From the NCBI GenBank assembly GCA_033238645.1, contig BQXR01000001.1, forward strand, positions 124,001 through 188,000: 64,000 bases of DNA, read 5' to 3'. This stretch comes from Thiomicrorhabdus sp033238645. Lineage in GTDB: Bacteria; Pseudomonadota; Gammaproteobacteria; Thiomicrospirales; Thiomicrospiraceae. The position numbers and the translations under genes are program-made. The notes below the pieces were generated by a model. That model had not been told where the DNA came from, did no database searches, and saw only the letters and a program-made list of their open reading frames with translations. Shown here one piece after another: positions 17,169 to 24,766 of the stretch. Position 1 is the stretch's first letter. The number at the start of each line of letters is the position of its first letter.

Positions 17169-18206
17169 CTATATGTGTATATCTATCAATGCAATCTGGG
17201 TTGTTTTTTCAGTTTTTATGGGTTTTTGTTTTACAATTTGTAGGCTTCGAACACCCAGTTCACCGTCTGATAACTGTTGTTTGAGGTTTTCTAGGTTTTC
17301 TGAAACTAATAACTCCAGGGCATCTGTTTCACACCAGATCAAGTAGCTTAGCTCATCTTGTTGGTTCAAGATAATTTTTGTTGCCATCTCCCCTTGAGGT
17401 AGGGCAATGTTAATTAACACCTCCCATGAAATAGCACTTTTTTCATTATGCTTCCTAAGCTCAATGCTACTTTCGTTAATTGTCCTATTTGATTCATAGG
17501 GAAGTTCCATAGCCGTTATATAGGGGGTTTCATATAGCTGTAATTGCTGAACTGTTAGTCGATTAATTGCCTGTGTCAATGTACCTGCTAGTTGTGCCAA
17601 TTGTGGAGAGAAACTTTTACTATTAAGGCTTTGTGTTTCTTGATTAAGTTTTAAGAGCTGGGCTTTTAGATCGGTATTAACATTTGGCTTATCGCTTTTA
17701 TTAAGTTTAGATTCTAAAAAAAGCCCACTGTTTGAAATTTTGTCTTTTAACTCTTTGCCTGAAAGTGGTGTATTTGATTTAGAGACCTGATCAAGTAGTT
17801 GATTAATTGCACCAGACAACGAAGGGGGTAAAGCTTGCATCAGACTTATTTGTTGAAGTACTTGAGGAATGGCTTGCTGATTAGGTATGAATTGTCTATA
17901 CGCAGCTTGTAGTGTCTGTTGAAGTTGCTGTGAGGCGGTTTGCTTAGGGGACTTAATAATGACCAACTCTAGAGTTGGCTGTAATTGTTTAACCTGTACC
18001 TGAACAGTGCCTGTGTTTTGGAGGGACTCTTTACTTGTGGCAGTAATTGTTTGCCCTGCAATATTGAGCAGGACTTGCTTGCCCTGTACCTGATCTATAT
18101 TCACACTGAGCACTTGTCCAACCTTTAATAGGCTGGATGCTGAGCTAGCACTATTAAGGAATAGTGATTGCAAATTTGGTAAATTATTATTTGATATAGA
18201 AACCAT
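17169..18206 (-). CDS. FliK-like flagellar hook-length control protein
   Basis: The 345-residue protein is rich in Gln, Leu, Ser and Lys and resembles FliK-family proteins: an unstructured N-terminal ruler-like part (VQVQVKQLQPTLELVII, repeated Gln-rich stretches, about 70-230) and a C-terminal domain with WEVLINIALPQGEMATKIIL and GVRSLQIVKQKP, similar to the Flg_hook domain. It starts the minus-strand set that ends with the FlhB C-terminal-domain gene; the FliK/FhlB pairing supports a role in export control. A regular fliK may lie elsewhere in the chromosome. The identification is by pattern, not by strong motif. Confidence 0.7.
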   Translation of the reverse strand: MVSISNNNLPNLQSLFLNSASSASSLLKVGQVLSVNIDQVQGKQVLLNIAGQTITATSKESLQNTGTVQVQVKQLQPTLELVIIKSPKQTASQQLQQTLQAAYRQFIPNQQAIPQVLQQISLMQALPPSLSGAINQLLDQVSKSNTPLSGKELKDKISNSGLFLESKLNKSDKPNVNTDLKAQLLKLNQETQSLNSKSFSPQLAQLAGTLTQAINRLTVQQLQLYETPYITAMELPYESNRTINESSIELRKHNEKSAISWEVLINIALPQGEMATKIILNQQDELSYLIWCETDALELLVSENLENLKQQLSDGELGVRSLQIVKQKPIKTEKTTQIALIDIHI

Positions 18207-18307
18207 ATTCTCTGATGTGCATATTATTAAATTTATCTTGCATCCGGCCTGATTCTAACTAATATTAGTACATCTTATAAAAGACTGAGTATAAAGGCCA
18301 TTAAATA

Positions 18308-19135
18308 ATGAGTGAAAGGGAATTTGATTTTACGGAAGCTGACTTTCAACACGTTAAAAAAATTGTTTATGATTTTGCAGGGATAGATCTTAATGAATCA
18401 AAGAAAAACTTGGTTTATAACCGCCTAGCTAAAAGAATTCGTTTTTTGGGTCATCAGAGCTTTAAACAATATTTGAACTTTGTGGAAGAGCAGGGGGAGT
18501 CTGAGTTTCTCATCTTAATTAACTCGATTACAACAAATTTAACCTTCTTTTTTAGAGAGAACCATCATTTTGAATATTTGGCTGAGACGGTTATTCCTCA
18601 ACTATTACAGGAAAAATCTTCAAGTCGAAAAATTCGTATTTGGTCAGCAGGTTGCTCAACAGGTGAAGAGCCTTACTCTATTGCCGTTGTTTTAAAAGAG
18701 ACTATTCCTGATGGTTGGGATGCAAAAGTTATTGCAACAGATTTAGACTCTAATGTTGTGCAAACAGGTATGACAGGGGTATATAAAATTGATCGCTTAA
18801 AAGGTGTGTCTGAAGAAAGAAAAAACCGTTGGTTTCTTAAAGGTGAAGGCTCTAAAGCAGGGTTTGTGAAAACTAAGCCTGAGCTACAGAGTATAATTGA
18901 GTTTGGACAACTTAATTTAATGGATGATTGGCCATTAAAAGATGAGATTGATGTTATTTTTTGTAGAAATGTCGTGATCTATTTTGATAAGCCTACGCAA
19001 TCTCGGCTATTTAATCGTTATGCGGATAAACTTCCAATGGATGGACATCTGTTTGTTGGTCACTCAGAATCTTTGTATAAGGTCTGTGATCGGTTCAATC
19101 TACTTGGCCAAACAATTTACCAAAAGGTTAAGTAA
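18308..19135 (+). CDS. cheR: Chemoreceptor methyltransferase CheR
   Basis: CheR methylates glutamates of chemoreceptors using S-adenosylmethionine. The 275-residue protein has the helical N-terminal domain (DFQHVKKIVYDFAGIDL), the SAM-binding motif IWSAGCSTGEEPYSIA and DVIFCRNVVIYFDK. It begins a plus-strand cheR-cheB pair, divergent from the FliK-like gene. A plausible promoter is TTGCAT (18238) with TAATAT 16 bases on. A weaker form of the G-tract motif, GAGCAGGGGGAG, occurs near 18488. Confidence 0.96.
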   Translation: MSEREFDFTEADFQHVKKIVYDFAGIDLNESKKNLVYNRLAKRIRFLGHQSFKQYLNFVEEQGESEFLILINSITTNLTFFFRENHHFEYLAETVIPQLLQEKSSSRKIRIWSAGCSTGEEPYSIAVVLKETIPDGWDAKVIATDLDSNVVQTGMTGVYKIDRLKGVSEERKNRWFLKGEGSKAGFVKTKPELQSIIEFGQLNLMDDWPLKDEIDVIFCRNVVIYFDKPTQSRLFNRYADKLPMDGHLFVGHSESLYKVCDRFNLLGQTIYQKVK

Positions 19136-19186
19136 ATATGGATAATGATGTGTTAGTGTTTTTGTGAAGGTTACTAAGGATATGCA

Positions 19187-20317
19187 GTGAATAAACCTAT
19201 TAAAGTATTAATCGTAGATGATTCAGCACTAGTGAGAAAAATGCTAGAAGAGATGCTTTCATCTGATCCTGTGATAGAGGTGATTGGCACCGCTTTTGAC
19301 CCCTTTGATGCAAGAGAAAAAATTAAATTACTTCATCCTGATGTATTAACACTAGATGTGGAAATGCCAAGAATGGATGGTGTTACTTTTTTAAAGAATC
19401 TCATGAGACTACACCCTCTGCCTGTTGTTATGGTGTCAACGTTAACTGAGAAGGGGGCCGATGTTACTTTTGAAGCGATGGAACTAGGTGCGGTTGATTT
19501 TGTTACTAAGCCAAAAATTAATTTAGTACACTCTTTTGAAGACTATACGGCTGAAATTTGTCGAAAGGTTAAGGCTGCTTCTCAAGTGAGACGCTCGACC
19601 TTAGAGCGGCAGTACAAACGCTATGTTGCAAACCTTGAGCATAAACCCGTCATTGCCAGAGCACCTGCTGCATCGAGCAATCCAAAAAAGTTGGATACAG
19701 ATGCTGTTATTAAGAAAAGTCCTTTTAATAATAAACATTTTAAAACAACCGATAAAATTATTGCATTAGGTGCCTCTACAGGCGGTACAGAGGCCATTAA
19801 GGAAGTCTTAATGCGTCTGCCTGCAAGTACGCCAGGTATCGTCATTACTCAGCATATCCCAGCTGCTTTTAGTCTGCCATTTTCGAAAAGAATGAATACC
19901 GTGTCTGAGATGACTGTGTGTCAGGCTGAAGATGGTCAAGAGATTCTTCCCGGGCACGTATATATTGCACCTGGGGATCGTCATCTTATTGTTGATAGAA
20001 ATGGTGCACGCTATATCTGTCGTTTACACGATGGTCCACCCGTTAATCGTCACAAGCCAGCAGTCGATGTTATGTTTAGATCTGTTACACAAAATGTTGG
20101 GCCTAATGCGATTGGTATTATTTTGACGGGTATGGGTGCTGATGGCGCTGTTGGGATGAAAGAGCTTCAAGACATTGGTGCCCCTACGATAGCACAGGAT
20201 GAAAAAACCAGTATTGTCTGGGGTATGCCTGGTGAAGCAGTAAAGTTAGGTGGGGTTGATACTATTTTACCCCTCGATAAAGTCGCACAAAAAATTCTAG
20301 AGCTGGCTTCTCGCTAG
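19187..20317 (+). CDS. cheB: Chemoreceptor methylesterase/response regulator CheB
   Basis: CheB removes methyl groups from receptors when phosphorylated by CheA. The 376-residue protein has an N-terminal receiver domain (Asp57 in LDVEMPRMDG), a linker of about 60 residues, and the methylesterase domain with Ser197 in LGASTGGTEAI, ITQHIPAAFS and LTGMGADGAVGM. The start is GTG, 51 bases after cheR. No cheD lies between cheR and cheB, as often seen in related clusters. Confidence 0.96.
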   Translation: MNKPIKVLIVDDSALVRKMLEEMLSSDPVIEVIGTAFDPFDAREKIKLLHPDVLTLDVEMPRMDGVTFLKNLMRLHPLPVVMVSTLTEKGADVTFEAMELGAVDFVTKPKINLVHSFEDYTAEICRKVKAASQVRRSTLERQYKRYVANLEHKPVIARAPAASSNPKKLDTDAVIKKSPFNNKHFKTTDKIIALGASTGGTEAIKEVLMRLPASTPGIVITQHIPAAFSLPFSKRMNTVSEMTVCQAEDGQEILPGHVYIAPGDRHLIVDRNGARYICRLHDGPPVNRHKPAVDVMFRSVTQNVGPNAIGIILTGMGADGAVGMKELQDIGAPTIAQDEKTSIVWGMPGEAVKLGGVDTILPLDKVAQKILELASR

Positions 20318-20478
20318 CTCTTCAGTCTGTTTTAACTCTCTTATTTTATGTATTTCTCTACTTATCGCTATTCAGTAGGGTTTACGATGGCATTCTAATT
20401 GCTTAAGGTTCGTTAGCCAAAAATAAAAATATTTAATACGAATCTTAATATCTCGTATGTAATTTAAGGAAAGTGATT

Positions 20479-21729
20479 ATGCCGCATATTATTACTGCAT
20501 ACTGGCCAGCGTGGTTGGTAACTCTGGGTGGAGGAGTGTTGACTCTTTTAGATATTCCAATGATTGGAATGTTTATGGTTATCTTAGTGTCGTTTGTATG
20601 GGCCTTTCTAGTGGCAAGAGTTGCCAGTGATGAGCCTGAGCAAAACATGACAGTTGAACCCTCCGCTCCTGTAGAAAATCGTTCAAGTAGATCTGATCCG
20701 ATGGTTAGAGTTGTTACTGCTGATGAGTCTTTGCAACTGATTATGAATGATGTTGATTCGGTGGTTGATAATGAGGTTGGTGTTGTCCGAGAAGAGCTCG
20801 TTCAGGTCAAAGATCTTGTTGCAGAATCAATAGAAACCTTAAATGATAGTTTTTCTGGTTTGCACGGTCAAACCAAAGACCAGTATCAATTAGTACTCGC
20901 TTTACTAGATAACCTGGGTGGTGAGGGTGACAGCGATTCAGGTGAGATGAGTATTAAGCAGTTCTCTACTGAGATTAAAGTGGTACTGCAGTATCTAATT
21001 GACTTACTTGTCGAAGCAAGTAAAAGAAGTAATCATACCGTTGAAAAGATTGATAATATGGTTGGACAGATAGAGTCAATCTTCCATCTGCTTGAGGATG
21101 TTAAAGGTATTGCTGATCAGACCAATTTATTGGCTTTGAATGCGGCCATTGAAGCTGCACGAGCTGGTGAAGCTGGACGAGGTTTTGCCGTGGTTGCAGA
21201 TGAGGTTCGTAAACTGTCTATCAATTCAAATGTCTTGAATGGTCAGATTCGTGAACAGGCTGAAAAAGCACGTTCTACTGTTGACCAAGTAAGGCAGATT
21301 GTTAGTGAGACAGCTTTGAAGGATATGGAGCACGCAGTCTCTTCTCAAGAGAAAATGGACTCAATGTTGAGTGACCTAGAGCAGATGAATGATGCAATTT
21401 CTGGTAAGTTAGGAAGTTTCTCTGGGCTAATTACAGGGATTGAGGGTAGTGTTTCTGATGCGATGCGTTCATTGCAGTTTGAAGATATTGTTCGTCAGCT
21501 GGTTGAGCAGGTGATGAATCACTTGGATAACTTGAATCACTTCTCTAGTGAAATTAGCGTGTTTCTTGATGAAAACCGTACAAGCCCTGCGGTGAGTGAA
21601 GATGAGTATACGCAACGAGTTGAGGTTTTCCGTCAGAAAATTCATGAGAAGCGAGAGGAGATTGAAGCTTCTCGTATGAAGCGAGTCAGTCTTGATACCA
21701 TGGATGAAGGAGAGATAGAGTTGTTCTAA
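20479..21729 (+). CDS. Short membrane-anchored methyl-accepting chemotaxis protein
   Basis: The protein (417 residues from the ATG at 20479; AAGGA is spaced well for this ATG, less so for the GTG at 20473) has two N-terminal membrane helices (about 8-22 and 24-45) with almost no loop, then a cytoplasmic region ending in the receptor hairpin tip DQTNLLALNAAIEAARAGEA. There is no recognisable periplasmic or PAS sensor. It lies 160 bases after cheB. Such anchored receptors may sense the membrane or act through partner proteins; its signal is unknown. A small inverted repeat ATACGA...TCGTAT precedes it at 20436-20458. Confidence 0.9.
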   Translation: MPHIITAYWPAWLVTLGGGVLTLLDIPMIGMFMVILVSFVWAFLVARVASDEPEQNMTVEPSAPVENRSSRSDPMVRVVTADESLQLIMNDVDSVVDNEVGVVREELVQVKDLVAESIETLNDSFSGLHGQTKDQYQLVLALLDNLGGEGDSDSGEMSIKQFSTEIKVVLQYLIDLLVEASKRSNHTVEKIDNMVGQIESIFHLLEDVKGIADQTNLLALNAAIEAARAGEAGRGFAVVADEVRKLSINSNVLNGQIREQAEKARSTVDQVRQIVSETALKDMEHAVSSQEKMDSMLSDLEQMNDAISGKLGSFSGLITGIEGSVSDAMRSLQFEDIVRQLVEQVMNHLDNLNHFSSEISVFLDENRTSPAVSEDEYTQRVEVFRQKIHEKREEIEASRMKRVSLDTMDEGEIELF

Positions 21730-21754
21730 CCTTACTCAATGTTGAATACAAAAA

Positions 21755-21779
21755 AGCCCTGCAATGCAGGGCTTCTTTG
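21755..21779 (+). terminator. Bidirectional-type terminator after the chemoreceptor gene
   Basis: AAGCCCTGCAATGCAGGGCTTCTTT, with an A run before it and a T-rich stretch after, so it could serve both convergent genes. Confidence 0.85.
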
Positions 21780-21805
21780 TATGTGCTGTTTAGAACTGTA
21801 ATAAA

Positions 21806-22072
21806 CTACATTGCAAAATTGCCCATTTCATCATTCCAGAAACTACCAAAGATTAGGCTGAAAAATAGGCCTGTTGCAAAAACTGTATACCAGTACTTGC
21901 GCATTTTAATCGCAAGTTTACTCTCATCTTCAGGGCGTTCTTTAAAAAAGGTAACCAAAAATCCCATTGCGCCTATAAAACCAGCCACATTAGCAAGGTG
22001 GTGTATTCCAGTTGTCATGGCAGAAACGCCTAAGATTAAAATAATGGCATAGGTAATCAGTAGCAAACGCAT
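21806..22072 (-). CDS. Small three-helix membrane protein of unknown function
   Basis: The 88-residue product is hydrophobic, with three predicted membrane helices (about 2-20, 26-43 and 63-80) and a charged loop (FFKERPEDESKLAIKMRKYW) between the last two. I do not recognise a family. Pattern and ribosome-site context (TAAGGATAC before the ATG on the minus strand) support a real gene. It is convergent with the chemoreceptor gene, so a shared role is not implied. Confidence 0.65.
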   Translation of the reverse strand: MRLLLITYAIILILGVSAMTTGIHHLANVAGFIGAMGFLVTFFKERPEDESKLAIKMRKYWYTVFATGLFFSLIFGSFWNDEMGNFAM

Positions 22073-22176
22073 AATGTATCCTTATAAATACAGGTTGAGG
22101 TTAATTTAAGTTATGCGCTATTGTATTGAATTTGGGGGCTACTGGCTTATTAATTTTTAAATTTTGGGAAATAGTG

Positions 22177-22494
22177 ATGTATAAAATTTGTTTTTACGTA
22201 CCAGAAAAGAGTTTAGAGACAGTTAAAACAGCCTTATTTAAGGCCGGAGCGGGCAAGGTTGGCCTATATGATTGTTGTGCTTGGCAAGTAAAGGGGCTGG
22301 GGCAGTTCAGAGCTTTAGAGGGAAGTCAGCCATTTATAGGCACTGTAAATGCCCTAGAAGTCATTAATGAGTATCGAGTTGAGTTAGTGTGCGAAGCCTC
22401 GGTGATTAAGGAGGCGATCAAGGCATTGCTAGAAGCACATCCCTATGAAGAGCCTGCTTACGATGTTATGCAGGTCTTTACAATTGAGTTATAA
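22177..22494 (+). CDS. NIF3/YqfO C-terminal-domain-like protein
   Basis: The 105-residue protein (MYKICFYVPEKSLETVKTAL...) matches the small PII/CutA-like domain found inserted in YqfO/NIF3 proteins, and also as a separate protein of about this size: the segments FYVPEKSLETVKTALFKAGAG, YDCCAWQVKG and LLEAHPYEEPAYDV are typical. The HPYEEPAYDV motif is the best mark. The molecular function is not known; metal or ligand binding is suspected for the family. I took the ATG at 22177, preceded by GGGAAATA, not the upstream in-frame ATG at 22126. Confidence 0.85.
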   Translation: MYKICFYVPEKSLETVKTALFKAGAGKVGLYDCCAWQVKGLGQFRALEGSQPFIGTVNALEVINEYRVELVCEASVIKEAIKALLEAHPYEEPAYDVMQVFTIEL

Positions 22495-22507
22495 GATCAA
22501 TTTTTTT

Positions 22508-22556
22508 ACCCTCAAAGGAGTTTTTCACTCTAAAGGGTATAAAAGCAGGAGGGAGG
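22508..22556 (+). repeat. Diverged copy of the intergenic G-tract element
   Basis: ACCCTCAAAGG, then ACTCTAAAGGGTATAAAA followed by GCAGGAGGGAGG. It is the 29881/37144 element with two changes in the left part and A residues interrupting the G run. It lies between two convergent genes. Confidence 0.6.
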
Positions 22557-22606
22557 TAAAGAAAATATAAGAAAACATTGATATTATTATTTCCTTATAT
22601 TGTTAT

Positions 22607-22709
22607 GGGGTTGTTGTTTTGTTTCAACAATCCTAAAGAGCACTGATTTACTCCTTTTCCCCATAAAGGAATCCGCCCAGTTAAGATATTTTTTAACTGG
22701 GTTTTTTTT
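22607..22709 (+). ncRNA. Candidate small structured RNA
   Basis: A region of about 100 bases with three successive hairpins: GGTTGTTG...CAACAATCC (22609-22633), TCCTTT with a UCCCCAU loop and AAAGGA (22652-22670), and a terminator CCCAGTTAA...TTAACTGGG with eight T (22677-22709). A possible promoter is TTGATA (22578) with TGTTAT (22601), spaced 17. No reading frame fits. It could instead be the tail of the upstream gene's mRNA. The function is unknown; the C-rich loop could pair with ribosome sites. Confidence 0.3.
22677..22709 (+). terminator. Strong plus-strand terminator
   Basis: A nine-base-pair stem CCCAGTTAA/TTAACTGGG followed by eight T. It lies more than 180 bases after the nearest plus-strand gene, which is why an RNA gene is suspected before it. 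Confidence 0.85.
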
Positions 22710-22720
22710 GCTCAAAAAGT

Positions 22721-23416
22721 CTATTTTTTTACAGCATCAAACTTAATGAGTTCGATTGTAAAAATAAGTGCTTCATTTGGTCCTATAGATTCTCCTGCAC
22801 CGCGCTTACCGTAAGCCATATCAGTGGGAATATAAACTTCCCATTTTGAGCCAGGCTTCATCTCTTTTAACGCAATGCCCCAACCTTTGATGACTCTATT
22901 CATTTGGAATATAAAAGGCTTTCCGCGGCTATATGAACTATCAAACTCAGTACCATCGATCAAAGTACCACGGTAGTGAGCAGTGATACTGTCATTTTCT
23001 GTGGGAGAGCTCCCCTTACCTTCAGTGATGACCTTGTATTGTATTCCTCCCTGTAGTTTTTTAACATTAGGTTTCTTAGCGTTAGCTGCTAAAAACTCTG
23101 TACCTTTTTTAAGGTTCTGATCAGAAGTAGCTCGACGTTGATCAATCTGCTTGTTTCTAATGCGCTCTTTTAGTTTATCAATGGCGGCAACCATCTCTTT
23201 TTCAGTTAGTCTAGGTGTGCGGTCTTTAAGCGAGTCTTCTAGACCCAGTGAAAAAGCCTTAGCATCGATGTTAAAGCCCTGTTGACGAAAGTTGCTGGCA
23301 ATATCTGTAGCCAATGCATAGCTGGCTTTTTGCTCAGTTGTTTTTAAATCGACTTTGTCAGCATTGGCCATAGGTGCCAAAGCAAGCCCTAAGGCAATGA
23401 GTAAACTTTTTTTCAT
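22721..23416 (-). CDS. FKBP-type peptidyl-prolyl isomerase, periplasmic (Mip/FkpA-like)
   Basis: It catalyses proline cis-trans isomerisation, helping proteins fold in the periplasm. The 231-residue protein has a signal peptide (MKKSLLIALGLALAPMANA), a helical dimerisation domain (about 22-110; LKTTEQKASYALATDIASNF) and the FKBP domain (about 130-228) with VIKGWGIALKEMKPGSKWEV and IPTDMAYGKRGAGESIGPNE. The layout matches Mip and FkpA. It is a single gene between the candidate RNA region and trxB. Confidence 0.93.
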   Translation of the reverse strand: MKKSLLIALGLALAPMANADKVDLKTTEQKASYALATDIASNFRQQGFNIDAKAFSLGLEDSLKDRTPRLTEKEMVAAIDKLKERIRNKQIDQRRATSDQNLKKGTEFLAANAKKPNVKKLQGGIQYKVITEGKGSSPTENDSITAHYRGTLIDGTEFDSSYSRGKPFIFQMNRVIKGWGIALKEMKPGSKWEVYIPTDMAYGKRGAGESIGPNEALIFTIELIKFDAVKK

Positions 23417-23501
23417 AAGTATTCCTAAAGTTAAGAAAGGTGTCTATTTTCAGTACTCTATTGCAGTTTGCAATAGAGTACTACTGGATAAAAATTAAGT
23501 A

Positions 23502-23532
23502 TAAAAAAACCACCGAATAGGGTGGTTTCTTA
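23502..23532 (-). terminator. Terminator after trxB
   Basis: On the minus strand AAGAAACCACCCTATTCGGTGG is followed by a run of T. It lies just past the trxB stop. Confidence 0.85.
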
Positions 23533-23548
23533 ACTGAGTTTTAAAGAC

Positions 23549-24496
23549 TTATAAATTATCTAAAAACTTCTCAGCATCTAAGGCAGCCATACAGCCAGTT
23601 CCAGCAGAAATGATGGCTTGTTTGTACTGAGGATCCATTACGTCACCTGCAGCAAAGATACCAGGGATAGAGGTTTGAGTCGCATTACCTTGCAAACCAC
23701 TTTGAACGGTTAAATAACCATGTTCCATCTCTAACTGACCATCAAAAATGCCCGTATTGGGAGTATGACCAATGGCGATAAAGACACCAGAAAGTTCAAT
23801 CTCTTTAGTTGAATTATCTTGCATACTTTTCAGGCGCATACCAGTAACCCCCATCTTGTCCCCAAGGACTTCGTCTAGCGTGGCATTATACTCGATGGTA
23901 ATATTGCCATTTTCAGCTTTTTCCATCAGTTGTTTAGCTAAGATTTTTTCACAAGAAAATTGGTCTCGTCGGTGAACAATCGTCACTTCTGCTGCAATGT
24001 TCGAAAGATAAAGCGCTTCTTCAACAGCGGTATTGCCACCACCGATGACCGCAACTTTTTGGTTGCGGTAGAAGAAACCATCACAAGTGGCACAGGCTGA
24101 AACTCCTTTACCTTTAAATGCTTCTTCAGACTCTAAGCCAAGGTACTTAGCTGAGGCACCTGTTGCGATAATCAAGGCATCACAAGTGTATTCTCCCGCA
24201 TCACCAATTAATTTATAAGGTTTGCTGGTTAATTCCGTTGTATGAATATGGTCAAAAATAATCTCTGTACCAAATCGCTCAGCATGCGTTTGCATGCGTT
24301 GCATTAGATCAGGCCCAGTTAAGCCTTCAGGGTCGCCAGGCCAATTATCTACTTCAGTCGTTGTGGTTAACTGTCCTCCTTGTTGCATTCCTGTAATCAT
24401 CACAGGATCAAGGTTGGCTCTTGCTGCATAAACGGCAGCGGTATAACCCGCAGGGCCAGTCCCTAGAATGAGTAGTTTGCAATGTTTTGTAGCCAT
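23549..24496 (-). CDS. trxB: Thioredoxin reductase
   Basis: TrxB uses NADPH and FAD to reduce thioredoxin. The 315-residue protein has the N-terminal FAD-binding GTGPAGYTAAVYAARANL, the redox pair Cys135 and Cys138 in ACATCDGFF (the same positions as in E. coli), the NADPH-binding GGGNTAVEEALYL and the C-terminal FAD motif FAAGDVMD. AAAGGAAAG precedes the ATG on the minus strand. It is divergent from ftsK, an arrangement also seen around E. coli trxB and ftsK/lolA/rarA/serS. Confidence 0.97.
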   Translation of the reverse strand: MATKHCKLLILGTGPAGYTAAVYAARANLDPVMITGMQQGGQLTTTTEVDNWPGDPEGLTGPDLMQRMQTHAERFGTEIIFDHIHTTELTSKPYKLIGDAGEYTCDALIIATGASAKYLGLESEEAFKGKGVSACATCDGFFYRNQKVAVIGGGNTAVEEALYLSNIAAEVTIVHRRDQFSCEKILAKQLMEKAENGNITIEYNATLDEVLGDKMGVTGMRLKSMQDNSTKEIELSGVFIAIGHTPNTGIFDGQLEMEHGYLTVQSGLQGNATQTSIPGIFAAGDVMDPQYKQAIISAGTGCMAALDAEKFLDNL

Positions 24497-24730
24497 GGCA
24501 CTTTCCTTTTATTTTGTTTTATCAGCGATTCTAATGATCGGCTCTGGTTTGAGAGACTTAGTTTAGCAAAATAAATTGAGTTTCACTTTTGAATTACTGA
24601 TATATAAGCACGTAATTAGGGGTAATGTGCTAGAATTTTAGCAGTTTTTTTAAGATAAACTAGAGGGCATCTTCATTTAAATGTAAGAGTGCTTAATGAA
24701 TTTTTTTTGTAAGGTTAATTGCTAGGCCAA

Positions 24731-24760
24731 TTAACAGATTTTTTCCTTTTTTCCTATAGA
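24731..24760 (+). promoter_or_regulatory. Candidate sigma-70 promoter abutting the ftsK start
   Basis: TTAACA (24731-24736), an 18-base spacer and TATAGA (24755-24760). The start codon begins 7 bases after the -10 box, which would place the transcript start on the ATG. No Shine-Dalgarno sequence is present. Confidence 0.4.
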
Positions 24761-24766
24761 ATTTAC

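Noticed and set aside
24719..24766. Upstream TTG start for ftsK
   Set aside because: The extension includes a likely promoter -10 box and has no ribosome site.
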